Source: an uncultured Pseudomonadales bacterium (GTDB lineage Bacteria > Pseudomonadota > Gammaproteobacteria > Pseudomonadales > Azotimanducaceae). From it: a stretch of DNA of 64,000 nt. The position numbers were made by a program, and so were the translations under genes. The notes under the pieces were generated by a model, which made no database searches, was not told where the DNA came from, and saw nothing but the letters and a program-made list of their open reading frames with translations. The DNA is taken from the NCBI GenBank assembly GCA_943787425.1, contig CALSMJ010000001.1, positions 729,271-793,270 of the forward strand, read 5' to 3'. Of the stretch, positions 8,945 through 17,620 are shown piece after piece (the first letter of the stretch is position 1; the number at the start of each line of letters is the position of its first letter).

Positions 8945-9642
8945 ATACTGTTGTAATTACTGGCGCAAGCAAAGGCATCGGCCGCGCAACCGCGCTCAAA
9001 TTCCTAGCGGCCGGCTATCAGGTGTTTAATCTATCGCGGTCAGCGGCCGCAACCCCAGGTATTACAGACGTTGCGGTTGATCTCGCCAGCGCCGATTTTG
9101 AGTCCGTCATCACTGACATGGTGCTTCCCAGAATAGCGTCTGATGAAAAATTAATTCTAATCCACAATGCCGCAAAGCTAGCCTCTGGATCCCTGCAAGA
9201 AACCAGCGGCGAGGCGCTGGCCAATATTTTGGCGCTCAATGTCACCGCGCCGCAACGACTCAATCAAATGTTTCTGCCCCTGATGTCTGCCGGTAGCGCC
9301 ATTTTATATGTTGGCTCGACCTTATCTGAAAAGGCGGTCGCGAATTCATTCACCTACGTCACTAGCAAGCATGCCATGCTTGGCATGATGCGCGCGACCT
9401 GCCAAGATCTCGCGGGCTTTAACATTCACACTGCCTGCATTTGCCCTGGTTTCACGGATACCGAAATGCTTCGAGCCCACGTTGGCCAGGATCCTGATGT
9501 TTTACAAAGTATCGCTGGCGGCAGCGCGTTCGGTCGACTGATTGAACCGGCAGAGATTGCAGATTTATTATTTTTCTCAGCTGAGAATCCAATTATTAAC
9601 GGCGCGGTGCTTCACGGCAATTTGGGTCAAATAGAATCCTAA
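8941..9642 (+). CDS. SDR family oxidoreductase coupled to the PTPS-like gene
   Basis: A 233-residue short-chain dehydrogenase with TGASKGIGRATALKF at residues 6-20, HNAA near residue 75 in place of NNAG, and catalytic YVTSKHA near residue 140 followed by CICPGFTDTEM. Its ATG overlaps the upstream stop by four bases, and GGAGGGCTAA serves as ribosome binding site. Translational coupling to a pterin-type enzyme invites comparison with sepiapterin reductase or the pteridine reductase FolM, both SDRs, but no substrate-specific motif confirms this. A stand-alone 3-oxoacyl reductase activity is equally compatible with the sequence. Confidence 0.9.
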   Translation: MNTVVITGASKGIGRATALKFLAAGYQVFNLSRSAAATPGITDVAVDLASADFESVITDMVLPRIASDEKLILIHNAAKLASGSLQETSGEALANILALNVTAPQRLNQMFLPLMSAGSAILYVGSTLSEKAVANSFTYVTSKHAMLGMMRATCQDLAGFNIHTACICPGFTDTEMLRAHVGQDPDVLQSIAGGSAFGRLIEPAEIADLLFFSAENPIINGAVLHGNLGQIES

Positions 9643-9671
9643 TCAACCGCGCCTTCAAGGAGGTTGTCAGC

Positions 9672-10433
9672 ATGCAGCCATCGAAGACCACTTTACTCAT
9701 TCGGCGAGAACGGGTTTTTCTGATTTTGTCTGGCATATTCTTATGTGCCATGACCATGCTCAACTTGCTGGGCATCACCCGGTTTATAGAACTTGGACCC
9801 TGGACGCTGGCGGTTGGCGTCCTGCCCTACCCCATCACTTTTTTATGCACCGACTTGGTCAGCGAGCTTTACGGCAAGCGTCGCGCGAATTTTTTAGTGA
9901 CCTTTGGACTCTGCCTCAATATTTTTATATTGGGCTTCATGTGGTTAGGCAATGCGCTCCCAGCGGCCGCCATCCAAGCACCCTGGCAAACGCTCATGCT
10001 CGCGGAACCGGTTGGACTGCCCAATGGTGATAGTGTTACCGGCCAGATCGAGCTTTTTAGTTTGCTCTATGCCACCACTTCAGGCGCAGTGCTCGCCTCG
10101 ATGCTGGCTTATTTTGCGGCGCAGTACTGCGATGTATTCCTCTTCCATTTTTGGAAGAATTTAACGAAAGGCAAGCATCTATGGTTACGGAACAATGGCA
10201 GCACGGTGATTAGTCAGGGTGTCGATTCGTTCATGGTTGTCGCCGTTACCTTTGGCGCTCAGTTCCTTGCTGGGGCAATGACGCTCACTACCTTATTTAG
10301 CCTGATGGCAGGGAACTATTTATTCAAACTCACGGTCGCCCTGCTCGATACCATTCCCCTCTACATTTGCGTGCATTACTTAAGACCCTATCTTGGTCTG
10401 AAGGACGGTGAGGTTGGCTACGAAATCGATTGA
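9672..10433 (+). CDS. Queuosine precursor transporter, YhhQ/VUT (DUF165) family
   Basis: A 253-residue membrane protein with about six hydrophobic helices. The segment PITFLCTDLVSELYGKRRAN is characteristic of the YhhQ family, which imports preQ0/preQ1-type precursors in Escherichia coli. The start follows a near-perfect ribosome binding site, AAGGAGGTTGTCAGC. It lies 29 bases after the SDR and its 3' end overlaps the DUF924 gene by 26 bases. Sitting in one transcript with a QueD-superfamily protein is consistent with a deazapurine link, although that protein lacks the QueD cysteine. Confidence 0.88.
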   Translation: MQPSKTTLLIRRERVFLILSGIFLCAMTMLNLLGITRFIELGPWTLAVGVLPYPITFLCTDLVSELYGKRRANFLVTFGLCLNIFILGFMWLGNALPAAAIQAPWQTLMLAEPVGLPNGDSVTGQIELFSLLYATTSGAVLASMLAYFAAQYCDVFLFHFWKNLTKGKHLWLRNNGSTVISQGVDSFMVVAVTFGAQFLAGAMTLTTLFSLMAGNYLFKLTVALLDTIPLYICVHYLRPYLGLKDGEVGYEID

Positions 10434-11043
10434 TAGCGAGGCCATCCTTGCGTTTTGGTTCGACGACGCCGTTTATGAACCTGAATCAATCCCCCGAGCC
10501 AAGCAGCGCTGGTATCGCGGTGGCGCAACCCTTGATCGATACATTGCGACACACTTTAAAACGCAGCACGCCTCGGCCGCGGCTTCAGTCATGAGTGAAG
10601 AACTCACTCATCGTGAGATCCTGGCTCGAATCATATTGTTTGATCAGTTTTCAAGACACCTCTATCGCGGCACGCCAAAGGCTTTCGCATTCGATCACCT
10701 GGCTTTAGCTTATAGCCACCAGTTGTATCGTTCAGAGGCCGCCTTTGATCTGCAACCGGTGGAACAACTATTTTTGCTACATCCCTACCATCATTCGGAA
10801 AACCAAGTTGCGCAACAACTGGGCATTTCAAAGCTTACAACCCTGACCGGGCAAGTTGCGCCGGGTTGGTTGCCCCTATTTCAGGGGTTCTTGAAGTCCT
10901 TTCAAGAGCACGCTTTAATCATCGAACGTTTCGGGCGCTTCCCGCATCGCAATGACATCCTTAATCGCGTCACGACGCTTGAAGAAAGCCACTACTTAGC
11001 ACAGCAACCTCAACGTTACGGACAATCACATGGCCATCATTAA
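10408..11043 (+). CDS. DUF924 family protein
   Basis: A 211-residue protein with the family hallmarks: an opening ILAFWFDD, the segment ILARIILFDQFSRHLYRGTPKAFAFD near residue 75, and FLLHPYHHSEN near residue 125. DUF924 proteins are all-helical with a TPR-like fold and no established activity. GTG at 10408 has AAGGAC just upstream and gives a 26-base overlap with the transporter gene; TTG at 10414 is an alternative. It overlaps the next gene by 14 bases, so the run 8447-12235 is probably a single coupled transcript. Confidence 0.88.
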   Translation: MRLATKSIDSEAILAFWFDDAVYEPESIPRAKQRWYRGGATLDRYIATHFKTQHASAAASVMSEELTHREILARIILFDQFSRHLYRGTPKAFAFDHLALAYSHQLYRSEAAFDLQPVEQLFLLHPYHHSENQVAQQLGISKLTTLTGQVAPGWLPLFQGFLKSFQEHALIIERFGRFPHRNDILNRVTTLEESHYLAQQPQRYGQSHGHH

Positions 11044-12235
11044 CCAACTCATGTCTTGGACCAGCCATGACGCTGCAACGCTCACTGCCTTTGATGGGGT
11101 CATCGATCAATATCTTCGATACAGCACACAAACCATGTCGACCCTGGAAGGCATTCAAGACCAGGACCCAGATTTTGCTTTGGGTCATTTGTTTCGCGGA
11201 TACCAATTGAAAATGGCCAGCGATCCGCGCTTTTTCGAACCCATCGAACAAAGCGTCATCGCGGCTGAGCAAACTGCGGGCAATGCTCGAGAGCGCGCGC
11301 ACGTCGCCGCCTTAAAAGCATGGCAGCGCAATGACACCGACAAGACCAGCACCCTATTGGGCGAGATCTTAGCGACAGACCCAACGGACCTCATCGCGCT
11401 CAAGGCCGCCAACCACCTACACTTTTATCGTGGCGACGCGCCGGCCATGCTCGGCGCCATTCAAGATAGCCTACCCCACTGGCCGCAAGACCATCCTTGG
11501 CGAAGTTTTATTATAGGCATGCAGGCCTTTGGTTTTGAGGAGTGCGGTGACTATGACCAAGCGCTTGGTTGCGGGCACGCGGCGGTTGCAGCCGAGCCCC
11601 TTGATATGTGGGCAGCCCATGCGGTCGCGCATGTCCATCAAATGCAAGGGGACTTTGAGGCTGGCATTGATTGGATCGACGATTGCCTTCCAAGTTGGGC
11701 TCAGACCAACAACTTTTCGAATCATTTGATTTGGCACAAAGCACTGATGTTGATCGATTTTGGTCAGGCCGAGCAAGCCTTGACGCTGTTTGACGAAGCC
11801 CTTGTTGACTGCTTAAAGGACGACTTTTATCTCGACGTCTGCAACGCCGCAAGCCTGCTCTGGCGATTGGAAATGAAGGGCCTAGATCTCGGTGAGCGAT
11901 GGGAGATGCTCAGACCCTATTATCACCGCGCCCGGGATCAGGAGCTGGTTTTCGTTGCGCTGCACTATGTTATGGTCGCTGTTAAGAACGGCGATCAGGA
12001 AATCATCGAGTCGGCCCTAGACAATCTCAGCCGCTGGGCGCAGCAGCCGCAGGAGCAGGGGCGGATTTGTCGCGCCGTGGGTTTAGACACGGCCAACGCG
12101 CTTGTCGATCTTGCCCAGGGATCCGCGCGACGCGGCGTGGATCAGCTTACGAGCCTTGTACCGGAACTACACCAAATTGGCGGTTCGCATGCCCAGCGCG
12201 CGCTATTTACCGACTTCATTCACCACTACAGCTAG
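11030..12235 (+). CDS. TPR-repeat protein, TTC38-like
   Basis: A 401-residue, probably cytosolic protein made of helical TPR-like repeats without signal peptide or membrane segment. The motif sequence DMWAAHAVAHVHQMQGDFEAGIDWI near residue 195 and SNHLIWHKALMLIDFGQ near residue 230 resemble the tetratricopeptide repeat protein 38 family found from bacteria to animals; its function is not known. It overlaps the DUF924 gene by 14 bases and lies 8 bases before a crotonase gene, so all three are likely co-transcribed. Confidence 0.85.
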   Translation: MAIINQLMSWTSHDAATLTAFDGVIDQYLRYSTQTMSTLEGIQDQDPDFALGHLFRGYQLKMASDPRFFEPIEQSVIAAEQTAGNARERAHVAALKAWQRNDTDKTSTLLGEILATDPTDLIALKAANHLHFYRGDAPAMLGAIQDSLPHWPQDHPWRSFIIGMQAFGFEECGDYDQALGCGHAAVAAEPLDMWAAHAVAHVHQMQGDFEAGIDWIDDCLPSWAQTNNFSNHLIWHKALMLIDFGQAEQALTLFDEALVDCLKDDFYLDVCNAASLLWRLEMKGLDLGERWEMLRPYYHRARDQELVFVALHYVMVAVKNGDQEIIESALDNLSRWAQQPQEQGRICRAVGLDTANALVDLAQGSARRGVDQLTSLVPELHQIGGSHAQRALFTDFIHHYS

Positions 12236-12243
12236 GAAACACC

Positions 12244-13098
12244 ATGGATTTTGAACAAATTCTCTATGAAAAAAACGGTCCCGTTTTGACGATTACACTT
12301 AATCGTCCAGATAAACTCAACGCCTACACCGCCTTAATGCAAGCTGAGATCATCAAAGCCCTCGATGCGGCGGATGCCGACGATGAGGTCAGGGCGATTA
12401 TCTTTACTGGCGCTGGACGCGGCTTCTGTGCCGGGGCCGACCTTTCCGGCGGTGGTAATACGTTTAATAATGACGCGCCAGGTCGGGATGGCGGCTTAAA
12501 ACGAGATGGCGGCGGCGTGCTCACCTTACGCATTTTTGAATCCCTAAAACCCATTATTTCAGCCTGTAACGGCCCCGCTGTCGGCGTTGGCGCCACCATG
12601 CAATGTGCTATGGATGTCAGGCTTGCCTCTGAAAACGCCCGTTACGGTTTCGTGTTTTCGAAGCGCGCCGTCGTGCCGGAAGCCTGCTCCAGCTGGTTCC
12701 TGCCTAAGATCGTCGGGATCCAGCAAGCGCTGGAATGGACCTTTTCCGGTCGGGTCTTCAATGCTGAGGAAGCCTTGCACGGCGGCTTGGTCAGGAGCGT
12801 CCACAAGCCTGCAGACTTGCTGCCCGCAGCCGTTGATCTCGCGCACGAATTCGCGGAGTCAACGTCACCGGTCTCTGTTGCTTTGATCCGACACATGATG
12901 TGGAAGATGTTGGGCGCGGATCATCCCATGCAAGCGCATAAAATTGATTCGCGCGGCATCTATCATCGTGGTAAATCCGCCGATGCCATCGAAGGCGTGG
13001 AATCTTTCCTTGAAAAACGACCGCCGGTGTTTCCAGGAAAAGTCTCAAGCGACATGCCCGAGTACTTTCCCTGGTGGACCGAGCAGACCTTCGAGTAG
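12244..13098 (+). CDS. Enoyl-CoA hydratase/isomerase family protein
   Basis: A 284-residue crotonase. GAGRGFCAGADLS near residue 55 forms the first oxyanion element, ISACNGPAVGVGATMQCAMDVRLAS follows, and FSKRAVVPEACSSWFLP has Glu at the second catalytic position. The C-terminus FLEKRPPVFPGK is typical of the larger crotonases near acyl-CoA dehydrogenase clusters. ATG at 12244 follows AGGAAACACC and gives normal family length. An upstream in-frame start would lie inside the TPR gene and is rejected. The stop overlaps a short GTAGG/CCTAC inverted repeat next to the convergent GST gene. Confidence 0.92.
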   Translation: MDFEQILYEKNGPVLTITLNRPDKLNAYTALMQAEIIKALDAADADDEVRAIIFTGAGRGFCAGADLSGGGNTFNNDAPGRDGGLKRDGGGVLTLRIFESLKPIISACNGPAVGVGATMQCAMDVRLASENARYGFVFSKRAVVPEACSSWFLPKIVGIQQALEWTFSGRVFNAEEALHGGLVRSVHKPADLLPAAVDLAHEFAESTSPVSVALIRHMMWKMLGADHPMQAHKIDSRGIYHRGKSADAIEGVESFLEKRPPVFPGKVSSDMPEYFPWWTEQTFE

Positions 13099-13105
13099 GC
13101 CGGCC

Positions 13106-13843
13106 CTACAACAAACCGCCCGTTTCCGGAGCAGGGCGTGCGCGCTGGTTATAAAGCATCGCCTTGAGCGCCGCGCGCTCGTCATTTGACAGTGCGGCCG
13201 GGTCAAAGCGAAGCGTCTCACCAACCGCCATACCACGCTGCACTGCTGGGCGCTCTGAGAGCGCCTCGAACCAGCGTTTAAAATATTTAAAGTCGTTTAT
13301 GTCTTGACCTTGGCCCGCCCAATTGACGCACCAGGGATAACAAATCATATCCGCGATCGTGTAGTCATCGCCGCAAAGATAGGGCTGGCGATACAATTGG
13401 TTATTCAAAACACCGTAGAACCGGTTCACCTCATCCGTAAACCGCGTGATGGCATAACTTTGATCGCCCTCGCTTTCACCTAAGCGTCTGAAATGTCCAC
13501 ACTCGCCCGTTTTAGGACCCTGATTGGCCATTTGCCACATCACCCATTGGATCACAGCAAACTTGCCTCGGGGGTCCTTCGGCATGAATTGCCCCGTTTT
13601 TTCGGCAAGATAGAGCATCATTGCCCCAGACTCAAAAACGCTCAGCGGCCCTAAACCATCCTCAGGTGCATGATCAACCAGTGCAGGCATGCGGTTATTG
13701 GGATTAATCGCCAAAAAATCATCGGTGAATTGATCGCCTTGACCGATATTGCAGGGAATGACTTGGTAGTCGAGCCCGCACTCTTCGAGCTGAATGGTGA
13801 CCTTCTTGCCGTTTGGCGTTGGCCAATAATGCAGATCTAACAT
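13106..13843 (-). CDS. Glutathione S-transferase, Nu class (YfcG/YghU-like disulfide oxidoreductase)
   Basis: A 245-residue GST. The thioredoxin-fold N-domain begins LHYWPTPNGKKVTIQLEE and contains INPNNRMPALVDH and VFESGAMMLYLAEK, closely matching the YfcG group, in which a Thr/Asn pair rather than Tyr or Ser contacts glutathione. The helical C-domain follows from about residue 100 (GEGQHFRR-like segment, CGDDYTIADM). Members reduce disulfides with glutathione rather than conjugate it. AGGAGGGTAGC precedes the ATG. It is convergent with the crotonase, with seven bases between stops. Confidence 0.92.
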   Translation of the reverse strand: MLDLHYWPTPNGKKVTIQLEECGLDYQVIPCNIGQGDQFTDDFLAINPNNRMPALVDHAPEDGLGPLSVFESGAMMLYLAEKTGQFMPKDPRGKFAVIQWVMWQMANQGPKTGECGHFRRLGESEGDQSYAITRFTDEVNRFYGVLNNQLYRQPYLCGDDYTIADMICYPWCVNWAGQGQDINDFKYFKRWFEALSERPAVQRGMAVGETLRFDPAALSNDERAALKAMLYNQRARPAPETGGLL

Positions 13844-13933
13844 GCTACCCTCCTGTTTCTGAGCCTTTTAAGTGTCTTATTTGTCCTAAAACAATCCTAA
13901 TCGATGATGCTATCAATCGCCCTTGCCGTCGCG

Positions 13934-15301
13934 CTAATCCACAACGGCATCAAACAGGCTTGCCCATAGCCCGGCAGGCTTGCCAAGGCGCGCTTCTTCC
14001 GCATCGGCTCGTTCCGCACAAAATTGCATTGTCCTTGCCCCAATATACCGAAAAGGCTCAATCTCCCAACCTCGGGCGTGATCATTCACCCAGGGCAATT
14101 GCGTGATCTCGGTATCTCGATTAAGGACCAAATCAGACAGCATTCGAGCGGCCAAATTAGAGGCCGCAACACCCTCACCCACATACCCCCCGGCCGCACC
14201 GATACCCGTTTTAGCATCAAAGGACACGCAAGGTCGCCAGTGCCGATTGACACCCAACGGCCCGCCCCAGCCATGGGTTATTTGATAGTCGTTGAGCATC
14301 GGGAACAGTTGACGCAGCGTCGCTGCCACCGCCCGCGGACCAGGATCCTTCAGCGCGATTGTCTGTTTGATTTTCGAACCATAGAAATAACCGGCACGAC
14401 CGCCAAACGCCAAACGATCATCTTGCGTTCGCTGCCCATAAATCACCACACGGCGAGGGTCTCCAAAGGTCTCTCGATTGGCAAGTCCAATCTGCTGCCA
14501 AACCCCGCCGGGTAGCGGCTCGGTCGCGACCATCATCGAGTAAATTGGTAGCACACGGCGCTGCTGACCTTTTATGGACTCTGTGTAGCCTTCGGTCGCC
14601 CGCAGAATGGTTTTCGCGCGAAGATCCCCGCGATCGGTTCTTACAAGGCCCGGCTGGTATTCGCTGACCCGAGTCATGGCGACGCAATCAACACCCCGCG
14701 CTGCAAGGGATGTCGCAAGGCCCCGAACCAGTCGGGCGGGGTGAATTGCCGCGCAGTGCGGCGTAAACAGCGCGCCATAATTATGCTGCATCTGGACCCG
14801 CCGCTGAGCCTCAGCTGCCGACAACCAAGCATAATCATCTTCTGAAAAACCAATTTCCCGCAGGTGCTGCAGCTCGGTTTGTAACTGCGACACCTGAAAC
14901 GCTTGCGTCGCGACGGTTAAGTTACCGCCTTTTTTGAAATGGCAATCAATACCGAGGGTTTCGGTCACCTCACCAATTTCATCTACTGTTGCCTGCATGG
15001 CGCGCGCAAGCCTTAACCCTGTGGCTCGGCTTTCGGGCCGCGCAAGGAGCGCCTCAACCCCATGCGCGGTGCCCATACACCAGCCACCATTGCGGCCGCT
15101 GGCGCCAAAACCAAAGGTTTCTGCCTCAAGCACTGCAATCTTCAATGACGGGTCCAACGCATTTAAATAATGCGCTGTCCATAGACCGGTATAGCCGCCG
15201 CCAATAATGGCAACATCGACCGCGGCCGGCAGCGGCGTCGCCGCGGCCGGCGCATAGGGCGCCTCGAGACTATCGAACCAATAACTACCGTTGTGTGTCA
15301 T
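13934..15301 (-). CDS. FAD-dependent oxidoreductase, DAO family (PuuB-like)
   Basis: A 455-residue amine or amino-acid oxidase fold. The dinucleotide loop VAIIGGGYTGLWTAHYL is at about residues 30-46, and the second FAD motif GFGASGRNGGWC at about 66-77. The C-terminal GGYVGEGVAASNLAARMLSDLVL is the usual FAD-closing segment of the gamma-glutamylputrescine oxidase group. The likely chemistry is oxidation of a primary or secondary amine; the substrate is not evident. No signal peptide is seen. It is about 90 bases from the GST and 80 from the P450, all on the same strand, and may share a transcript with them. Confidence 0.9.
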   Translation of the reverse strand: MTHNGSYWFDSLEAPYAPAAATPLPAAVDVAIIGGGYTGLWTAHYLNALDPSLKIAVLEAETFGFGASGRNGGWCMGTAHGVEALLARPESRATGLRLARAMQATVDEIGEVTETLGIDCHFKKGGNLTVATQAFQVSQLQTELQHLREIGFSEDDYAWLSAAEAQRRVQMQHNYGALFTPHCAAIHPARLVRGLATSLAARGVDCVAMTRVSEYQPGLVRTDRGDLRAKTILRATEGYTESIKGQQRRVLPIYSMMVATEPLPGGVWQQIGLANRETFGDPRRVVIYGQRTQDDRLAFGGRAGYFYGSKIKQTIALKDPGPRAVAATLRQLFPMLNDYQITHGWGGPLGVNRHWRPCVSFDAKTGIGAAGGYVGEGVAASNLAARMLSDLVLNRDTEITQLPWVNDHARGWEIEPFRYIGARTMQFCAERADAEEARLGKPAGLWASLFDAVVD

Positions 15302-15381
15302 AGCCCTTTGCCGCCTTCATCGCTTTGTGACGCCAGACTCGCAACTTCCGGATATCTTGGTTACCCAAGAAGGCGTGCGGC

Positions 15382-16623
15382 TTATCGCCTGTGCACAATA
15401 ACCGGCAAATCGGAGTAACCCTTGACGAAGTTGGAATTCACATAGGTGGGCTCACCCACGACTTCCACCCGCTCAAAACGATTCAATATTTCTTCCCAGA
15501 GCACTCGAAGCTGCATCTCAGCCAGACGATTGCCCATACAACGATGAATACCAAAGCCAAAGCTCAGCTGTTGGCGCGCTTTCGGCCGATCGATCCAAAA
15601 ACGATCGGCTTGATCAATCATGCTGCTATCTCGGTTTCCAGAGACATACCACATCAACACACGATCTCCTTCTGGAATCAATTTGTCACCCAACTGGACG
15701 TCCCGGGTCGTGGTGCGCCGCATATAAGCAAGTGGTGTTTGGTAACGAATGATTTCGGGCACCATATTCGAAATCAGCCCCGGGTTCGCCATGAGTTTTT
15801 GGTATTCGTCCGGAAACTGGTTCAAGAAACGGACGCCCCCGGAGATCGAGTTTCGCGTCGTGTCATTGCCACCCACAATCAACAAAATTAAGTTCCCAAG
15901 ATATTCCATTGGCCCCATGTTTTTTGTGGACTCGCCGTGCGCTAGCATTGAAACCAAATCCCCAGCCGGCGGCTGATTCACCCGCTGATTCCAAAGCTCG
16001 GTGAAATAGCCCAAACATTCGCCTAATTCCTCACGACGTTGCTCTTCACTGTCAATAATGCCAGAGGCCTCATCTGCGGTTGCAACATCACTCCACCGGG
16101 TTAACTTGCGCCGGTCTTCAAACGGAAAATCAAAAAGCGTCGCAAGCATTTGTGTTGTTAATTCGATCGACACCAAATCGACCCAATTGAACGTCTCTCC
16201 CACAGGCAAGTCGTCTAGAATCTTCTGAACGCGAGCTCTGATCGTGCCTTCCATGACCGCAAGATTTCTCGGTGCCACCGCGCCGTTAACCTCTCGACGC
16301 TGCTGATCATGCCTTGGCGGATCCATGGCAATAAACATCGGCAGGGGGAAGTCTTCTTCTTGATCGGTGACAACGATCGAGCCTTCCGATGAGAAGCGCT
16401 CGTGATCCGTATCAACTGCCATAATGTCTTGATATTTTGTGACATTCCAAACAGTGCCAATCTCTTCGACTTCCTGACGGTAAATAGGCTCTTCTGCGCG
16501 CAACCGCTCAAACACTTTGACATGATAATCATCGTGGAACAGATCCGGCAGCATCAGATCTAATTCATTCAAAGCTGCTGTATCAGGATCGGGTCTTACC
16601 GGCATTTTCACGGCTTCGCTCAT
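15382..16623 (-). CDS. Cytochrome P450 (bacterial class I type)
   Basis: A 413-residue soluble P450. The heme loop FGFGIHRCMGNRLAEMQLR near residue 350 supplies the cysteine ligand, EIIRYQTP near 285 holds ExxR, and LIVGGNDTTRN near 245 is the oxygen-binding I-helix. MFIAMDPPRHDQQRREVN is the usual C-helix segment. The heme-loop wording resembles the CYP125/CYP124/linalool-hydroxylase side of the family, so a terpenoid or sterol-chain substrate is plausible but unproven. No ferredoxin or ferredoxin reductase lies alongside. AAGGAAAAAAGCG precedes the ATG. Confidence 0.93.
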   Translation of the reverse strand: MSEAVKMPVRPDPDTAALNELDLMLPDLFHDDYHVKVFERLRAEEPIYRQEVEEIGTVWNVTKYQDIMAVDTDHERFSSEGSIVVTDQEEDFPLPMFIAMDPPRHDQQRREVNGAVAPRNLAVMEGTIRARVQKILDDLPVGETFNWVDLVSIELTTQMLATLFDFPFEDRRKLTRWSDVATADEASGIIDSEEQRREELGECLGYFTELWNQRVNQPPAGDLVSMLAHGESTKNMGPMEYLGNLILLIVGGNDTTRNSISGGVRFLNQFPDEYQKLMANPGLISNMVPEIIRYQTPLAYMRRTTTRDVQLGDKLIPEGDRVLMWYVSGNRDSSMIDQADRFWIDRPKARQQLSFGFGIHRCMGNRLAEMQLRVLWEEILNRFERVEVVGEPTYVNSNFVKGYSDLPVIVHRR

Positions 16624-16758
16624 CGCTTTTTTCCTTTTGGTCTTGCCAAGAAGTCTACACTTTCTGACTCAAAATCAACATCAGCGCTCGGCGACACGAC
16701 TCGAGAAGTTTCAGAATCTGTTGTATCGTTGAGAAAAGTAATCCAAAGCGAAACTGTG

Positions 16759-17553
16759 ATGACCCAAAGCTACACCACCATCAAATTTGCGATCATTGAA
16801 GACGTCGCAACCATCAGCTTGTCACGGCCGGACGCCGCCAATGCCATGAACCCGGTCATGGCACGAGAGCTCAACCTTGCCGCCATTGAATGCGAAGAAC
16901 ATCAAGGTCTGCGCGCCGTCTTAATTAATGCCGAAGGCAAACTGTTTTGCGCTGGCGGTGACATCAGCGAGTTTGCCGCAGCGGGCAAACAAGTTGGCGC
17001 ATTGATTCGGGAAATGGCGGGTGATTTACATCTGGCGATCAGCCGGCTCACGCGACTGAAAGCCCCGGTCATCGCAGCCATTCAAGGCACTGCGGCAGGC
17101 GCCGGGTTTAGCCTCGCCATTGCCGCAGATATTAGCATCGCGGCGGACACGGCCAAGTTCACCATGGCCTATACCAATGGCGGACTGTCGCCGGATGGTA
17201 GCTCTACTTATTTTTTACCAAGGCGGATTGGGGATCGACGGGCTCGGGAACTCATGCTGACAAATCGCATTCTAACTGCCCAAGAAGCGGCGGACTGGGG
17301 CGTCATCAACCAAGCCGTGCCTGCCGAGACCCTAGACCAAACGGTCCAACAGCTTTTGAAAACCTTTAAGCAGGGCCCGACATTGGCCTATGGTGCAGTC
17401 AAAGCCTTATTGAACGATAGCTTTAATCATGGCTTAGAGACCCAAATGGAGCTTGAAACCCGTGCCATCGCCGATTGCTCAATGACCCGAGATGGCCAAG
17501 AGGGTTTGCACGCGTTTTTAGAAAAACGCCCGGCCAATTTTATCGGTCACTAA
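16759..17553 (+). CDS. Enoyl-CoA hydratase/isomerase family protein (PaaG-like active site)
   Basis: A 264-residue crotonase. NAEGKLFCAGGDISEF near residue 60 and IQGTAAGAGFSLAIAADI near residue 105 frame the CoA site. TNGGLSPDGSSTYFLPRRIG has Asp where hydratases have the second Glu, as in PaaG-type isomerases, so a delta-isomerase role is more likely than hydration. ATG at 16759 is chosen; a TTG at 16729 is in frame but would add an uncharacteristic leader. It is divergent from the P450 and stands alone before truA. Confidence 0.9.
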   Translation: MTQSYTTIKFAIIEDVATISLSRPDAANAMNPVMARELNLAAIECEEHQGLRAVLINAEGKLFCAGGDISEFAAAGKQVGALIREMAGDLHLAISRLTRLKAPVIAAIQGTAAGAGFSLAIAADISIAADTAKFTMAYTNGGLSPDGSSTYFLPRRIGDRRARELMLTNRILTAQEAADWGVINQAVPAETLDQTVQQLLKTFKQGPTLAYGAVKALLNDSFNHGLETQMELETRAIADCSMTRDGQEGLHAFLEKRPANFIGH

Positions 17554-17620
17554 TTTGCCTACAATGGAGGGAAAACGGCCCTTCAAAAACGGAGCCTTCA
17601 CAACCCTGCGGGCGCTCACG

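Noticed and set aside
12067..12243. Longer N-terminus for the crotonase at 12244
   Set aside because: It would run through the end of the TPR gene in another frame; ATG at 12244 has its own ribosome binding site and gives the normal family start.
13090..13106. Bidirectional terminator between crotonase and GST
   Set aside because: GTAGG-CCGGC-CCTAC is a short palindrome covering the stop codon with no T-run on either side; too weak to list as a terminator.
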